Assembly: GCA_008330645.1 (NCBI GenBank)
Contig: VLTN01000025.1
Span: 124,001 to 188,000 of the forward strand
Origin: Cafeteria roenbergensis
Taxonomy: Eukaryota; Sar; Bigyra; Bicosoecida; Cafeteriaceae
Direction: 5' to 3'
Length of the DNA: 64,000 nucleotides
The first letter of the stretch is position 1. Every line of letters starts with the position of its first letter. The position numbers were made by a program, and so were the translations under genes. Positions 19,602 through 29,811 of this stretch are shown piece after piece. Under the pieces are notes generated by a model. That model was not told the DNA's origin. It was given only the letters and a program-made list of their open reading frames with translations, and did no database searches.

Positions 19602-20991
19602 ATGGGAAGAGGCACCGGACGCGGATCCGGCCGCGGTGGCGAGCTAGAGACGCCGGTGATGATTGGGGGCTGCTGCTGCGTCGTGGTCACCATCCTCACG
19701 GTCGCCCTTGTGGGCTGCTCGTTCAGGTGAGCGCTCGGCGAAGCCGCTGGGATCTGGCCGCCTGCGCCAACCCTGCCTGCCCAGCCCCCCGGCCGCGCAG
19801 CGCCGCCTGGATCGAGATTGCAGCTCGCGCTTGCTCTGTGGCCGTGCCGGCGCGCTCTTGGCTTCGCCCGCAGCACGCTGGAGTGGACGCAAGCAGGAGT
19901 TGGTGAGTTGAGTCGACGACTCTTGCGCCCTTGCCGGCCCGAGCCGCCCAGGCCATCCCCGCCCCCCTCCCCGCTTCCAGTTCGGGGTCGGCACCGCTGG
20001 GATTCCACTTTGCGGATGGGATCGGCGCGGGGGTGGCCCTGCCGAGCGCTGCGGGCCCCACTGCGAGTCTCCATCAGAAGCACGTTCCGCTTTCTCGGCC
20101 GCTGCCGCTGGGCTTCCGCGCCCCCTCCAATCGCCTCTTCCCCCCACCCTTCCCCGACGTACGCCCGCAGGCTACAACACGTTCGACCGATCCATCGATT
20201 CAACTCGGGTCTATCTCGGTGGACGCTACTTCTTGGGCCTCGCGCGCTCGTTCTACGTGTTTCCCACAACGTACCAGACGATCGAGTTCAGCCGCAACGC
20301 CGACGCAGACTCGGCGGCCCTCGTTGCGCAGACCCCGGACGGCGCCGTGACGTTTGACGTGTCCCTGCAGTACCAGCTGGACCTGACGAAGCTGGTGGAG
20401 GTGTACCGCGCGTTTGAGCTCAACTATCACGACCGGTTTGTGCGCATCGCGCAGGCCGCGCTGCAAAACGCTGCTGTGTCCGTGTCGGACGTCTCGCTCT
20501 TCTACACCTCGCGGGTCCAGATCCAGAACGACCTCCTGCTTCCTGCAGTGCGCGCAGCCCTGGGCGAGCAGCACGCGCTGGTTCAAGACCTGCAGCTCCG
20601 TCGCGTGACCTTGCCCTCCAAGACAGAGCAAGAGGTCGTCGCCAAGCTTGTCCGGAAGCAGGAGGAGGTCACCGCGATCAAGCGCCAGCAGCAAGCCACC
20701 ATCGCCTCCCGCACCGACGTGCTCGTGGCCGACGTCCGCAAGGACATTGAGCTCTACCAGTCCAACCGCACGGCCGAGGCCCGCATCCTCCTCGAGACTG
20801 CCACCGCCGAGGCCGTCGCCCTCACGCTCGACCAGCAGTCGGTGTCCTTCAACAGCCTTCGCAACGGCGTGGGGCTGTCGGGCGCCGACGTGGTCCGCCT
20901 GCGGTTCCTGGACGAGATCTCGCTCGCCTCCAGCCAGACCACCCTCCTCATCGGCTTCGACGACGAGACAATCGCCAAGGTTGCCGCTTAG
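19602..20991 (+). CDS. SPFH/band-7 domain membrane protein (three exons)
   Basis: Stomatin/prohibitin-type membrane scaffold protein, 324 aa. Exon 1 19602-19726 gives a Gly/Arg N-terminus and one membrane segment (MIGGCCCVVVTILTVALVG). Exon 2 19874-19902 is only 29 nt. Exon 3 20171-20991 carries the SPFH domain (RSFYVFPTTYQTIEFS, DGAVTFDVSLQYQL) and a helical Glu/Gln/Arg-rich C-terminal part (TEQEVVAKLVRKQEEV). Introns 19727-19873 and 19903-20170 are GTGAGC...CCGCAG and GTGAGT...CCGCAG. The small exon is required: exon 1 ends in phase 2 while exon 3 needs phase 1, and the 29-nt exon bridges them exactly. Which SPFH subgroup it belongs to is not clear. Confidence 0.85.
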
Positions 20992-21436
20992 GCCGTTGGG
21001 GGCGACGGCAGGAGGGTGGCGAGGGGGGGGGATCAGGGTGGGAGGGCCCACCCTCTTCCCCTCCTGGGGCCGGCTGCAGCTGTGGGTCGGAAGTCGCAAG
21101 AGCGACAGTCGCGCCCGGGCGCGGGGCCCAACGCCGCTCGAGCCCTCGGCAGCAGCCAGTCAGCCAGCTGCTGGGGCGTGACCGCACTGCCACTGCTGCT
21201 GCAGCCGCCGCAAAGTTCGTGATTGACATTCTGCTAGCAGGTCGCTTGCGTCCAGGTGTTTCGTCGGGAGTCGCAAGGCAAGCCAACCGACCCGCCCATT
21301 GCTCCGCCGGACACACCGCACACGCCCTCAGCACCGCTTCGCTGCTCGCACCCCACCCCCCCCCCCCCTCCCTTCAATCACGCAAACTTGAAGCGGACCG
21401 GACACGCAGCCGCGTGCGGCGCGCGCTGGCCACGGC
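20992..21436. other. Convergent intergenic region with poly-C tract
   Basis: 445 bp between the 3' ends of the SPFH gene and the protease-like gene. Holds a 13-C homopolymer at 21356-21368 in a C/T-rich patch. No gene seen; should contain both polyadenylation regions. Confidence 0.5.
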
Positions 21437-23826
21437 CTAGGCGCGCTCGTCCGCGGGCTGGGAGCCTGGCGCCCGTGAGTAGCGCAGCTTGAGGCCCTGC
21501 CGCTCGCGGCGACGCTTGGGTGCAGCGGGCGCCTTGGGTGCCTCCTCGATGTCGCGGGGCGGCACCCCGCGCCCCTGGGGCATGCTCGCGGGGCGAGGGG
21601 CGCCCGCAGGCGTCGGAACGCCTGCCGCCGCTCCGGCGCCCGCACCCTGCTGCCCGCCGCCCACGGGCGCCTTGGGCGAAGCGGCCTCCAGCTCTGCCAG
21701 CGCAGCCCCGCGGGCGGCCGAGCGGCCTGCGCCGGGCGTGCCGGCTGCCACGGTGATACGCCCCCCGTCGCGAGGCGGGTCCATTCCGAGCGACTCCCAC
21801 GCGCCGTCCGGCCCAGGCGGAGGCGGCGAGAAGACCCACCGCGCCAGCGACCCCTCCTGCCGGGCCTGCAGAGCAAGCCTGTGGGCCAGCGGGAGGGCAT
21901 CCCCGTCCGCGGCGAGCGCGTCGTCGGCGATGTGGGCGGCGAGGGCGGCTGAATGGGCCAGCTCCCGGGCCACAGAGCTGCCCGGCTGGGGCCGCTTGTC
22001 AGCGCCCAGCACCGCCGCCAGGCGGGACGTGTGCTCGGCGCTCAGCCCCCACTGCCCGGCGGGCGAAGAGGCGGCGAGCGGGTTCGCGCCCCGCTCTGAT
22101 GCGGAGTGCACGTTGCCGGCGCCACGCACGGCAGCTTCAGCCGCCGACCCGGCGTCGTTCTCCATGCCGGCCAGCACCAGCCAGGCGGCGTCAGCGGCCG
22201 CGGCCTCCGTCTCTGCCCGGCCGTAGCCCCCCGCCTCCGCCGCCGCGGCGGCCAGCTGCGAGGCGTGCCCGGCGTCGCGGGTGAGCCTCGAGAAAAGGTC
22301 CGTCGCAAGCTGGCCAAACGTTGTTCCGGCAGAGCCAACGCCCGCGGGGCCGGCCAGCGACCTGGCCGCGTCTTCGCCGTGGGCCTCCTGGGCCTCGTCG
22401 AGCTCTGCCCAGTCGAGGGCGACGGGGGGCGCCGTGCCGGCCGAGGGCCGCTCGCCGTGCGGACTGCCCATGCCCGCCTTGCCCCAGGAGGAGGTGCGCG
22501 CGGCGGCCGGCCGCTGGCCGTCAGCCGACGTCGCGAGGGCCGCGTGCTCTGTCATGCGCCTGGCCACTGCGGAGAGGAGGCCTTCGATGCGCGCCCCGGT
22601 GACGCACACTCCGGCGCCGGCCAGCTTGCCGTGAGCTGCCGTGAGCGTGGACTCCACCATGCCGACCACCTGGTCGAAGGCGTCCACGAGCGGGGCGCCG
22701 CACTGGCCCATCTGGAGGGGCCGCGAGGGAATGACCAGCAGACGCGGGTCGTGTCTGGCCGGCGCGGCGGCCACGACGGCGCCGACCGCCGCCGGGGAGT
22801 GCAGAATCATCGGGTCGTCCGGGCTGGCCTCGGCGCGGTGGTGGGAAGCTGCCTGGGCGTCGTTGGCTGCTGCCGCCGCCGCTGCTGTTGCTGCTGCTGC
22901 TGCTGCTGCCGCTGCTTCGCTGCCGCCGGCACCTGGGAAGAAATCCGTCACGTCGCCTGCTGCGCCCTCCCCGGTGCCTCCTGCCCTCATGCCCATCGTT
23001 TGCTCGTACCTGCGGCGGGCTGGGTGGTCTGCGGGGAGGCCCACCACCTCGTGCCCGTCCACAAGCAGTCGCATGCCCTTCGCGGGGGGCTCGGCCGTGA
23101 CGGTGAGCGGAATCAGCCGCACGCCTGCTTGAGACTGCATGATCTGCGCCAGAAGCTCGCCGCCCATGCCGTCGGCGTGAAGCACAGACACATCGCTGCG
23201 CAGCAGCCACGGGGGTTGGGGACGGGGCAGGCGAAAAGAGGGGGTTTGGGGGGGGGGGGAGTTGGGCGCTGGACGCTGAGGCGCTGGGCAACCATTGCTC
23301 GCAGCAGCGTGCGAAGCCGCCATGCCGCAGACAGACACCGGCGGCTCACGCGTCAGTGTCCACGAAAACATGGCCGGGCCGGGCGTCCAAGTCGAACGAG
23401 GCCACAATGTGGCCTTCCTCCTGCGAGGGGCGCGCAGGCAAGGGGACTCGGCAGCGGAGCGCAAACGTGGCGGGGCGCCTGAGGACGGCTGGCCGCGCAG
23501 GCTCGCCCGGCAGCCAGCCCGCAAGGAGTCTGCGCGCCCTGCCATCTCACATCAGGAAAGTCCAGCGTGTACCGAACGTGTGCGCCGCTCAGCACCTGGA
23601 GCACGGGCAGGCTGTCGTGCGGGTACAAGTCCGGGAACATCCACGGGTGAGTCACGTGGCCCGCCCCCACGAAGTGGAGCGAGTCACCGTTTGCTGTGGC
23701 AAACACCGACGACCGCGCGAGGCGCGTGAAGGAGTGCACAGGCGTGTCGGGGTGGAACATCCACGAGGTGACGGTGGCGACCCTGCGGAAGGTGCGCCCC
23801 TGCGCGCCGGCAACATGGCTCGCCAT
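21437..23826 (-). CDS. Trypsin-fold protein with Cys at the nucleophile position (three exons)
   Basis: 701 aa. Exon 1 23826-23551, intron 23550-23421 (GTGAGA...TCGCAG), exon 2 23420-23350, intron 23349-23196 (GTGAGC...GCGCAG), exon 3 23195-21437; phases 0 and 2 agree. The three chymotrypsin-type landmarks occur in order: FVGAGHVTHPW (candidate His, exon 1), DADVSVLH (candidate Asp, start of exon 3) and MGQCGAPLVDAFDQVVGMVES, which has the GxSGxP layout with Cys for Ser. It resembles a group of conserved uncharacterised protist proteins with a SHV-x-PW motif. A polyalanine insertion (nt 22860-22920) lies before the nucleophile, and a long Ala-rich tail ends with a basic segment (KRRRERQGLKLRYSR). 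Active protease or pseudoenzyme cannot be decided. Divergent from the EF-hand gene. Confidence 0.72.
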
Positions 23827-24065
23827 GGACGCCCGGGCGTCGTCGATGCAACTCCCCGCGACCTTGTCGCGCCGGGTGACTGGCCCGGCCCCGCGCGGGA
23901 GGGCTCGGCAGCTCGTCGCATCTCTCTGCGAACCCGAGTTTGGCGGGGCTCTGCCGCGCAGCTCTGCCACCCGTTGCGCCGTATTCGGCGCGCGGCCGCC
24001 GGAGTGTTGCCGTGGCGCTCGGGCACAGCGGCAGTCGGCGCACTGGGCCCTGCTGCGTGTCCGCA
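23827..24065. promoter_or_regulatory. Divergent promoter region (protease-like / EF-hand genes)
   Basis: 239 bp between two divergent ATGs. No recognisable box or repeat. Confidence 0.4.
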
Positions 24066-27000
24066 ATGCCGCGCCGACCAGTGTCCGCGAGCCGGCGCTC
24101 GGGGCGCACGAGGCCGTCGACCCCCAAGCTGGGCGGTTCGGCGTCTGCAACTCGCGCGCAGACTGCCGCGAGCAGGGCCAGGGCAGCAGTGGAGGCCCGC
24201 ATCGCGGAGATTGACGCGCGGGCACACAAGGAGCGAGCGGGTGCTGCTCATGCACGGACCGTCGCCCGGCTTGGCAGCCGCTCCCCTCCGCACGCCATCA
24301 TTGCGCACCCCGAGCTCGCAAGCGCTCGCGACGCGGAGGCGCGCATTCGCTTGTGAGTGGCGCCGGGCGCCGCGCGCACGCACGTGCCCGCCATTGTGGC
24401 CCAACACCGTTCCGCCCGAAGCCAGCGTCGCGGGATTGCGAGCGGCGGCGCCTCTCGCCCGTCCTGGCTGCAACGCTGCCGTGCGCGACTCGTTTGCGCC
24501 TCGCAGGCCCACGCCTGCCGCGTTGGACGACATGGAGCGGGAGCTGCTCCGCCGCATCCGCCGGGAGATGGACCGGCGCGGATTCTCTGAGCGCGGGGCG
24601 GCGCGCGAGGTGTTCGGACAGATCGACAGCGGCGGCAGCGGCTTCCTCTCGCGGGGCGAGCTGGCGTCGGCGCTGCGCCGCATCGGCCTGCGCCGCGGCC
24701 TGCAGGCTGCCGAGTGGGACGTGCTGGTGCAGAGGTTTGACACGGATGGGTCGGGGAGGATCTCGTACGCCGACTTCGCGAGAAGGCTTGGCGTGGACGG
24801 GGGCAGCGGCGGTCTCAGCGTGACCGGCTCGTCGTTTGGGAGTCCCGGGGGCAGGCGGGGCGCGTCAGGCAGGGGCATCGGGCCGGACCCCGCGGTCTCG
24901 CCTGCCAGACGGCTGCTGGCCGCCGTCGACGCGGCGGACACTGCAGCGGAGGCCGATGCTGGGGTTGCCCCCTGGGGGACGGGCAAGACTGGTGACCCGG
25001 CTGCGGGCTCTGCCTCCGCGTCACAAAAGGCAGGCGCGGCCGGGTGGGGCCGCCCGCCGAGGTCCTGGACCGCGCGGCCGGCGACCGCGTCGAGCGGCGG
25101 GGTTTCGCGCCCGGCAAGCGCCAGCCAGAGGTCGCGGGCGCGCCCCAACTCCGGGGCCGGCCGCGCCGGGGCCGCAAGAGGCGGGAGCGAAGCCTCGTCC
25201 GGCTTGGTCAAGCCGTCGGCGCTCGACGCGGCGTCTGTGGCTAGCCACTCGAGCCGGAGCGACGCGGGGCCCCGCGGCATGCTCCGATCCTTCCGGGACG
25301 TCGCACGGCGCCTGCGTGCCGCAGCCGGCGTTTCGAGCGTGGCCGCGGTCCGCCGCGTGTTCCGGGGCGTGGATACGAACGGCACGGGCCAGCTGTCCGC
25401 CTCGGAGCTGGAGTCAGCCGTGAGGAGCATGGGGTTCAGCCCCGGCCCGGGGGACATGATGGTGCTGCTGCGCCGGTTCGACGAGGACGGCAGCTCGACC
25501 GTGAGCTGGGAGGAGTTTGCTGCGGCCGTCTTCGCCGACGGAATGGGCGACACGGAGGAGGAGGCGGCGGCGGCGGAAGACGGCTCCAAGGCGGGGGGGC
25601 GGGCTGCAGGGGAGAGTGACAGCGACGGCGGCGCGGGCGCGGAGACCAAGGCTGACGAGGCTGGCCCGAGCAGCGCCAGGGAGCGGGCCGCGCTGGAAGC
25701 CTGCGCTCTGGCGCTCGCGCGGCGTGCGCAGCGGCTGGGGCACGCCTCAAAGCCGCTGCCTCGGGGACTCGGGCCGCTGACGCGCGCGCTGGCCGCTGTT
25801 CTCGGCGGAATCGCCGCGTCGGACGGGGCCCGCTCGGCGAGCAGGGGGAGGGCCCCCCGCGGGGCCTTGCTGGAGGCGCTGCGACGGGAGGGACTGGCCG
25901 AGGCGGGGGAGGAGGGCGGCGGGGCTGAGCCGTGGGCCGTGATGGCTCGAGCGACGGGCAGAGGTGCGGAAGCGGCGTGGCTGCCGGTGGACGACCTGGC
26001 GGCGGCGCTGGCCGCCGCGCTTGCCGCAAGGTTTGCCAGAGGCGACGGTGAGGACGAGGGCCGCGCGGGCGACGAGGCAGGCCGGGGTCGTGGCAAGCCG
26101 GAGGGCCTGGACTGGGGCGGGATGCCCTCGGCTGTGAGGGGCGCGGTCGAGCGAGCAGCGGTGGGCACCCTGCCGTGCCCGTGGCCCCGCGTGGAGGCTG
26201 CGCTGCGCGGCGCCTGTGGCAGCGGGTCCGGGTGCTGCGCCCCGCTCCCGGCTGTCGCGGAGGCGCTGCGGTCGTGTGGGTACGAGCTCCCTCAGCGCGA
26301 CGGCGGCGCCATTGAGGCGTTCTTCGCGTGCCGGGACGGCGACGGGGTGGACGTTGAGCGGCTGCTGGCAGCGCTCAGCGCGGCGCGGGCGGCGGCGCAG
26401 CGCGATGGAGGTCGAGGGCGAGAGGGCGGCTGGAGCGACGCCACGTCCCTCACGGCTGGGCAGCACGCGCTCCTGCAAGCGGCCCTGGTGAACGGCGAGG
26501 TTGCGCGGATCGTGGCGGAGAACGAGGCGCTGAGGGAGGCCGCGTCGCGCGTGAGCCCCGCATTCGTGAGCGAGGTCGAGGCGCTGCGTCGTGAGCACGG
26601 CGACCTGCATCGCAGGCACGCTGCGGTGACGTCGGCGCTCTTCTCGGCCACCGCAGGCGCCGCCGGGGAGCCCCTTGTCGACGTCGGCGACGCGCTGAGC
26701 CTCGATGGGGCTGACACGGAGGCTCTCGCGGGCCCCCGGCCGTATCTTGACCTGCTGCCTGGCGCTGGCCCGGCTGGCGTGGAGTCGGTGCCGGGGCTCA
26801 CGCACGACCCCATCGCAAGGAGGGGAATGCCCGCGATCGGGCGGCTGGGCTTGTCGCCCAAGCTCGAGGCCGGGCTGACGGCGCTGCGGACTCTTGTCGG
26901 CCGAACTGAGGGCGGGTCAGCGGCGGGGGGGCGCGCCGGCGAGTCGCGAGGCGGGTACCGGCAGTCCTGGGCGGACGAGGCAGGCGCAGGCGCAGGCGCA

Positions 27001-29733
27001 GGCGCAGGCGCAGGCGGCGGCAGTGATGGCGGCCTGGGCGGGACTTGGAGGTCCGGTTTCGGCGCCGATTCGCAGCGGCAGGTGGCCGACGGCCGGGGGC
27101 AGCAACGCCCTTCCTCGGCCACGGACGCCCCCTCGCGGTGGTCCAGCCCGGACGGGAGCCCACGGCTGACTGCCGTGCTCGGCGGCCGTCCCGGGCACGG
27201 GGCAGCAGGGGCCCGCGACTCGGGCTGGGCGCCAGGGACGTTCCGGTCAGGGACCGGCGGCGCCACGGAGCAGGCGATTGGAATGGCGTTTCGGCGCGTT
27301 GCCCCGTCCCGCCAGTCTGCAGGGGAAGACGCGGCGGCGCTGCTGCGTCGCTCGTGGGACGTGATCGCCAGGGGCTCGAGGCCCGGGCTCTACAGCGGCG
27401 GTGCGCGCGCTCAGGCTGTGGAGTGGGGCTGGCGGCGCGTGCAGGACGCGGCCCGGCGGCACGACCCCGAGGAGATGGATCTGGTGCGGGGCAGCCAGGC
27501 GCTCGCCGCCGCCCCGCTGCGACAGCTGGAATCAGCTGCTCGCCACGAGGCTGTGTGGCGCCTTGCCAACGCGCCTGCTGCACCGGGCCCCGGCACCAGC
27601 GCCGAGTGGGGAACCGCCCGCCGGCTCCCCCCGCCGACCTCCGCGCTCGTGCCATCGGCCACCTGGGGCGCAGGCGCGCTCTCCCGCGACGACGAGACCC
27701 CCTGGCATTCGCGAGTCGCTGCGGCCGCTGCCGGGCGCCGCGGGGCTGCCTTTGGCGGTGCTGCTCCCTGGCACCAGGACGCCCCTGCCACAGGCAGGCC
27801 CGGCTTTCACGTGAGCTAGCCAGACCTGGCGTGCCACTGGTGAGCACAGGCCCGCCGCGCGACGGCGCTTGCGGCCTCGCACTCTCTGGGCCACGCTCAG
27901 TGTCATGCGGAGGCAGAGCAGGCTTGCGTCGCCCGCCCCCGCCCGGTGCTTGTGGCTTGTTGGACCGCGTCTAATGCGCATCTCAAGTGTGTGTCCGCTG
28001 CTTCGTTGGTCTCCCCGCAGACAGGTCCGACCGCGTCGCAAGCGAGGCACCAGGCCCCCGCCCACCCCCACGCAACAGATGCGCACGGGATGCGGCCGCG
28101 GCGGGCAGAGCACCCCACAAGCAACCCGGGTGGGGAGGGGCCGCGCGAGGTCTCGAGGCCCGCCTCGCCGCGGCAGGGGGAGAAAGGGGCGACGCAGCAG
28201 TCGCAACCGCGCTCCAGCGCAGCTGTCTGGGATCGTGGCGGCGGCCCGTCGGTCTCGCAACAGGCAGCAACGGCCCGGCGGCAGGCTTGGGAAGCGCGGA
28301 GCCTCGCGAGAGCGCAGCTCGACCGGCTCTTGGCGGCGGCGCCCTACCCCACCGGCGACCGGCGCTACGACGACTGGGGCTCGCTGCCAGCTCTGCAACG
28401 CCTCGGCTCCTCGTCCCAGCCTGCCATCGCGGGCGCGGGAAGCGGGCCTGGGAGCGGCGAGGAGGAGCAGGAGCAGGGGGTAGAGGCCGAGCTCGCCATG
28501 CTCGAGGCTGGTCGCTTGCTGGCTGCGTCGGGCAGCCACGCGCTCACCGCCTCGGCCGGCCTGCGTGGCGCTGGCTCCAGGAGCGCTGGCTCGGGTCAAG
28601 TCATCCAGGCGGCAGGGCCAACGCCGTCCGCCAGGCTGCGCCTGCTTGTGCAGGAGTCGACGCTGCCGCAGGCGCTTCACGGCGCGCTGTCCCGTCTCAT
28701 CCCCGACGCGTCTGGCTTTCTTCCGCTGGAGACCGTGACAGCGCGCCTCCGGCAGCTCGGCATCAAGCAGCTGCCCGCTGAGCTCGTCCGGCTCGCTTGC
28801 GCGGAGATCGGTGTGGGGCAGCGCGAGACAAGCGACTCAAGGTTCCTCGTCGACACTCGCCGACTCGCGGAGTTCTTGTTGTCCGGGGTGTCGCCCGCGC
28901 CCAGGTCGCGTGCTGGGGATGGAGGCCCGACTGCAGCGCGCCCCGGGAGGCAGGACCCACGACGCGACCAGGCGGATCCTGCTCAAAGGGTGACGCGCCT
29001 GGCTTCCAGGTGCAGTGCCGCCCTTGCTGCCCTCGTTCAACGGACGGCCACGGAACGAGTCGAAGACGGCGTGCGTGTTGTGGACATCAGGCCGGCGTTT
29101 CGGTTCCTCAGCGAGCGAGGCACCGACGCCGTTTCTCCCCACGACTTGCACACGCAGCTTTTCCGATTGGGGGCGCTGCAGTGCGACCCGGCCAGCGCCG
29201 CGCCCTCGGACTATGTGCTCCGGGAGCCAGGCCGAGGCTCGGTGGCACCATCGGCAACACTGGCCTGGATCGAGCGGGCAGCAGTCGAGCGGCTCTTTGG
29301 CGAAGTGTTCGGTCCGTCTGCGCTGCAGCGCGCGCTGGACAGCCGGGACGGGTCAAGGGAAGCAGGGACAGTCGAAGAGGACTGGGCACTCGCCGCGCGG
29401 CCGGCGTTCGACTTTGGGCAGTTCGCGCGGTGGGCCATGCCGCTGTCGCCGCGGCTCGCGGAGGTGCGCGAGCGGCTGAAGCGGGCCATCAGGCGGCAGG
29501 CAATGCGGGGCGGTGGCCTCTTCGACCCCAAGCTTGTGTTTGCGAGGCTGGACGCAGACGGAAGCGGCTCCATCGACGCCGCAGAGCTTCGGTCTGCCCT
29601 GGGCCCCGACGTTCTGGCCCAGTTGTCACCGACTGATTTGGGAACTCTAATTCAGTCCATGGACTCGAACGGCGACGGACAGATTGAGCTGCGCGAGCTT
29701 GTGCAGTTGCTGTTCGAAGCTGGCGAGGACTAG
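24066..29733 (+). CDS. Large EF-hand calcium-binding protein (three exons; may be two genes)
   Basis: Exon 1 24066-24352, intron 24353-24506 (GTGAGT...TCGCAG, phase 2), exon 2 24507-27810, proposed intron 27811-28020 (GTGAGC...CCCGCAG, phase 0), exon 3 28021-29733; 1767 aa. Six canonical EF-hand loops in three pairs: DSGGSGFLSRGE and DTDGSGRISYAD, DTNGTGQLSASE and DEDGSSTVSWEE, and at the C-terminus DADGSGSIDAAE and DSNGDGQIELRE. Linkers are Ala/Gly-rich and disordered, with a short coiled coil near nt 26560-26640. If the second intron is not real, the first protein stops at TAG 27817-27819 (1199 aa) and a second gene would start near ATG 28090 (547 aa). The strong acceptor at 28020 with no other suitable donor or upstream exon favours one gene. 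EFCAB6-like in outline; role unknown. Confidence 0.68.
26981..27017 (+). repeat. (CAGGCG)6 hexamer repeat in EF-hand gene
   Basis: Six near-perfect hexamers encoding Ala-Gly repeats in a disordered linker. Confidence 0.8.
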
Positions 29734-29811
29734 CTGCGCGCCTTGCATGCATAGTGTTGTGTGGTCCGCGGCATCTTGGGGCAGCGCGCGTCCAACACTG
29801 AGTCACAACGG

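Noticed and set aside
27905-27946. Separate first exon for the downstream EF-hand frame (ATG 27905, ending before GTGCTT)
   Set aside because: The donor is weak and its phase does not match the acceptor at 28020.
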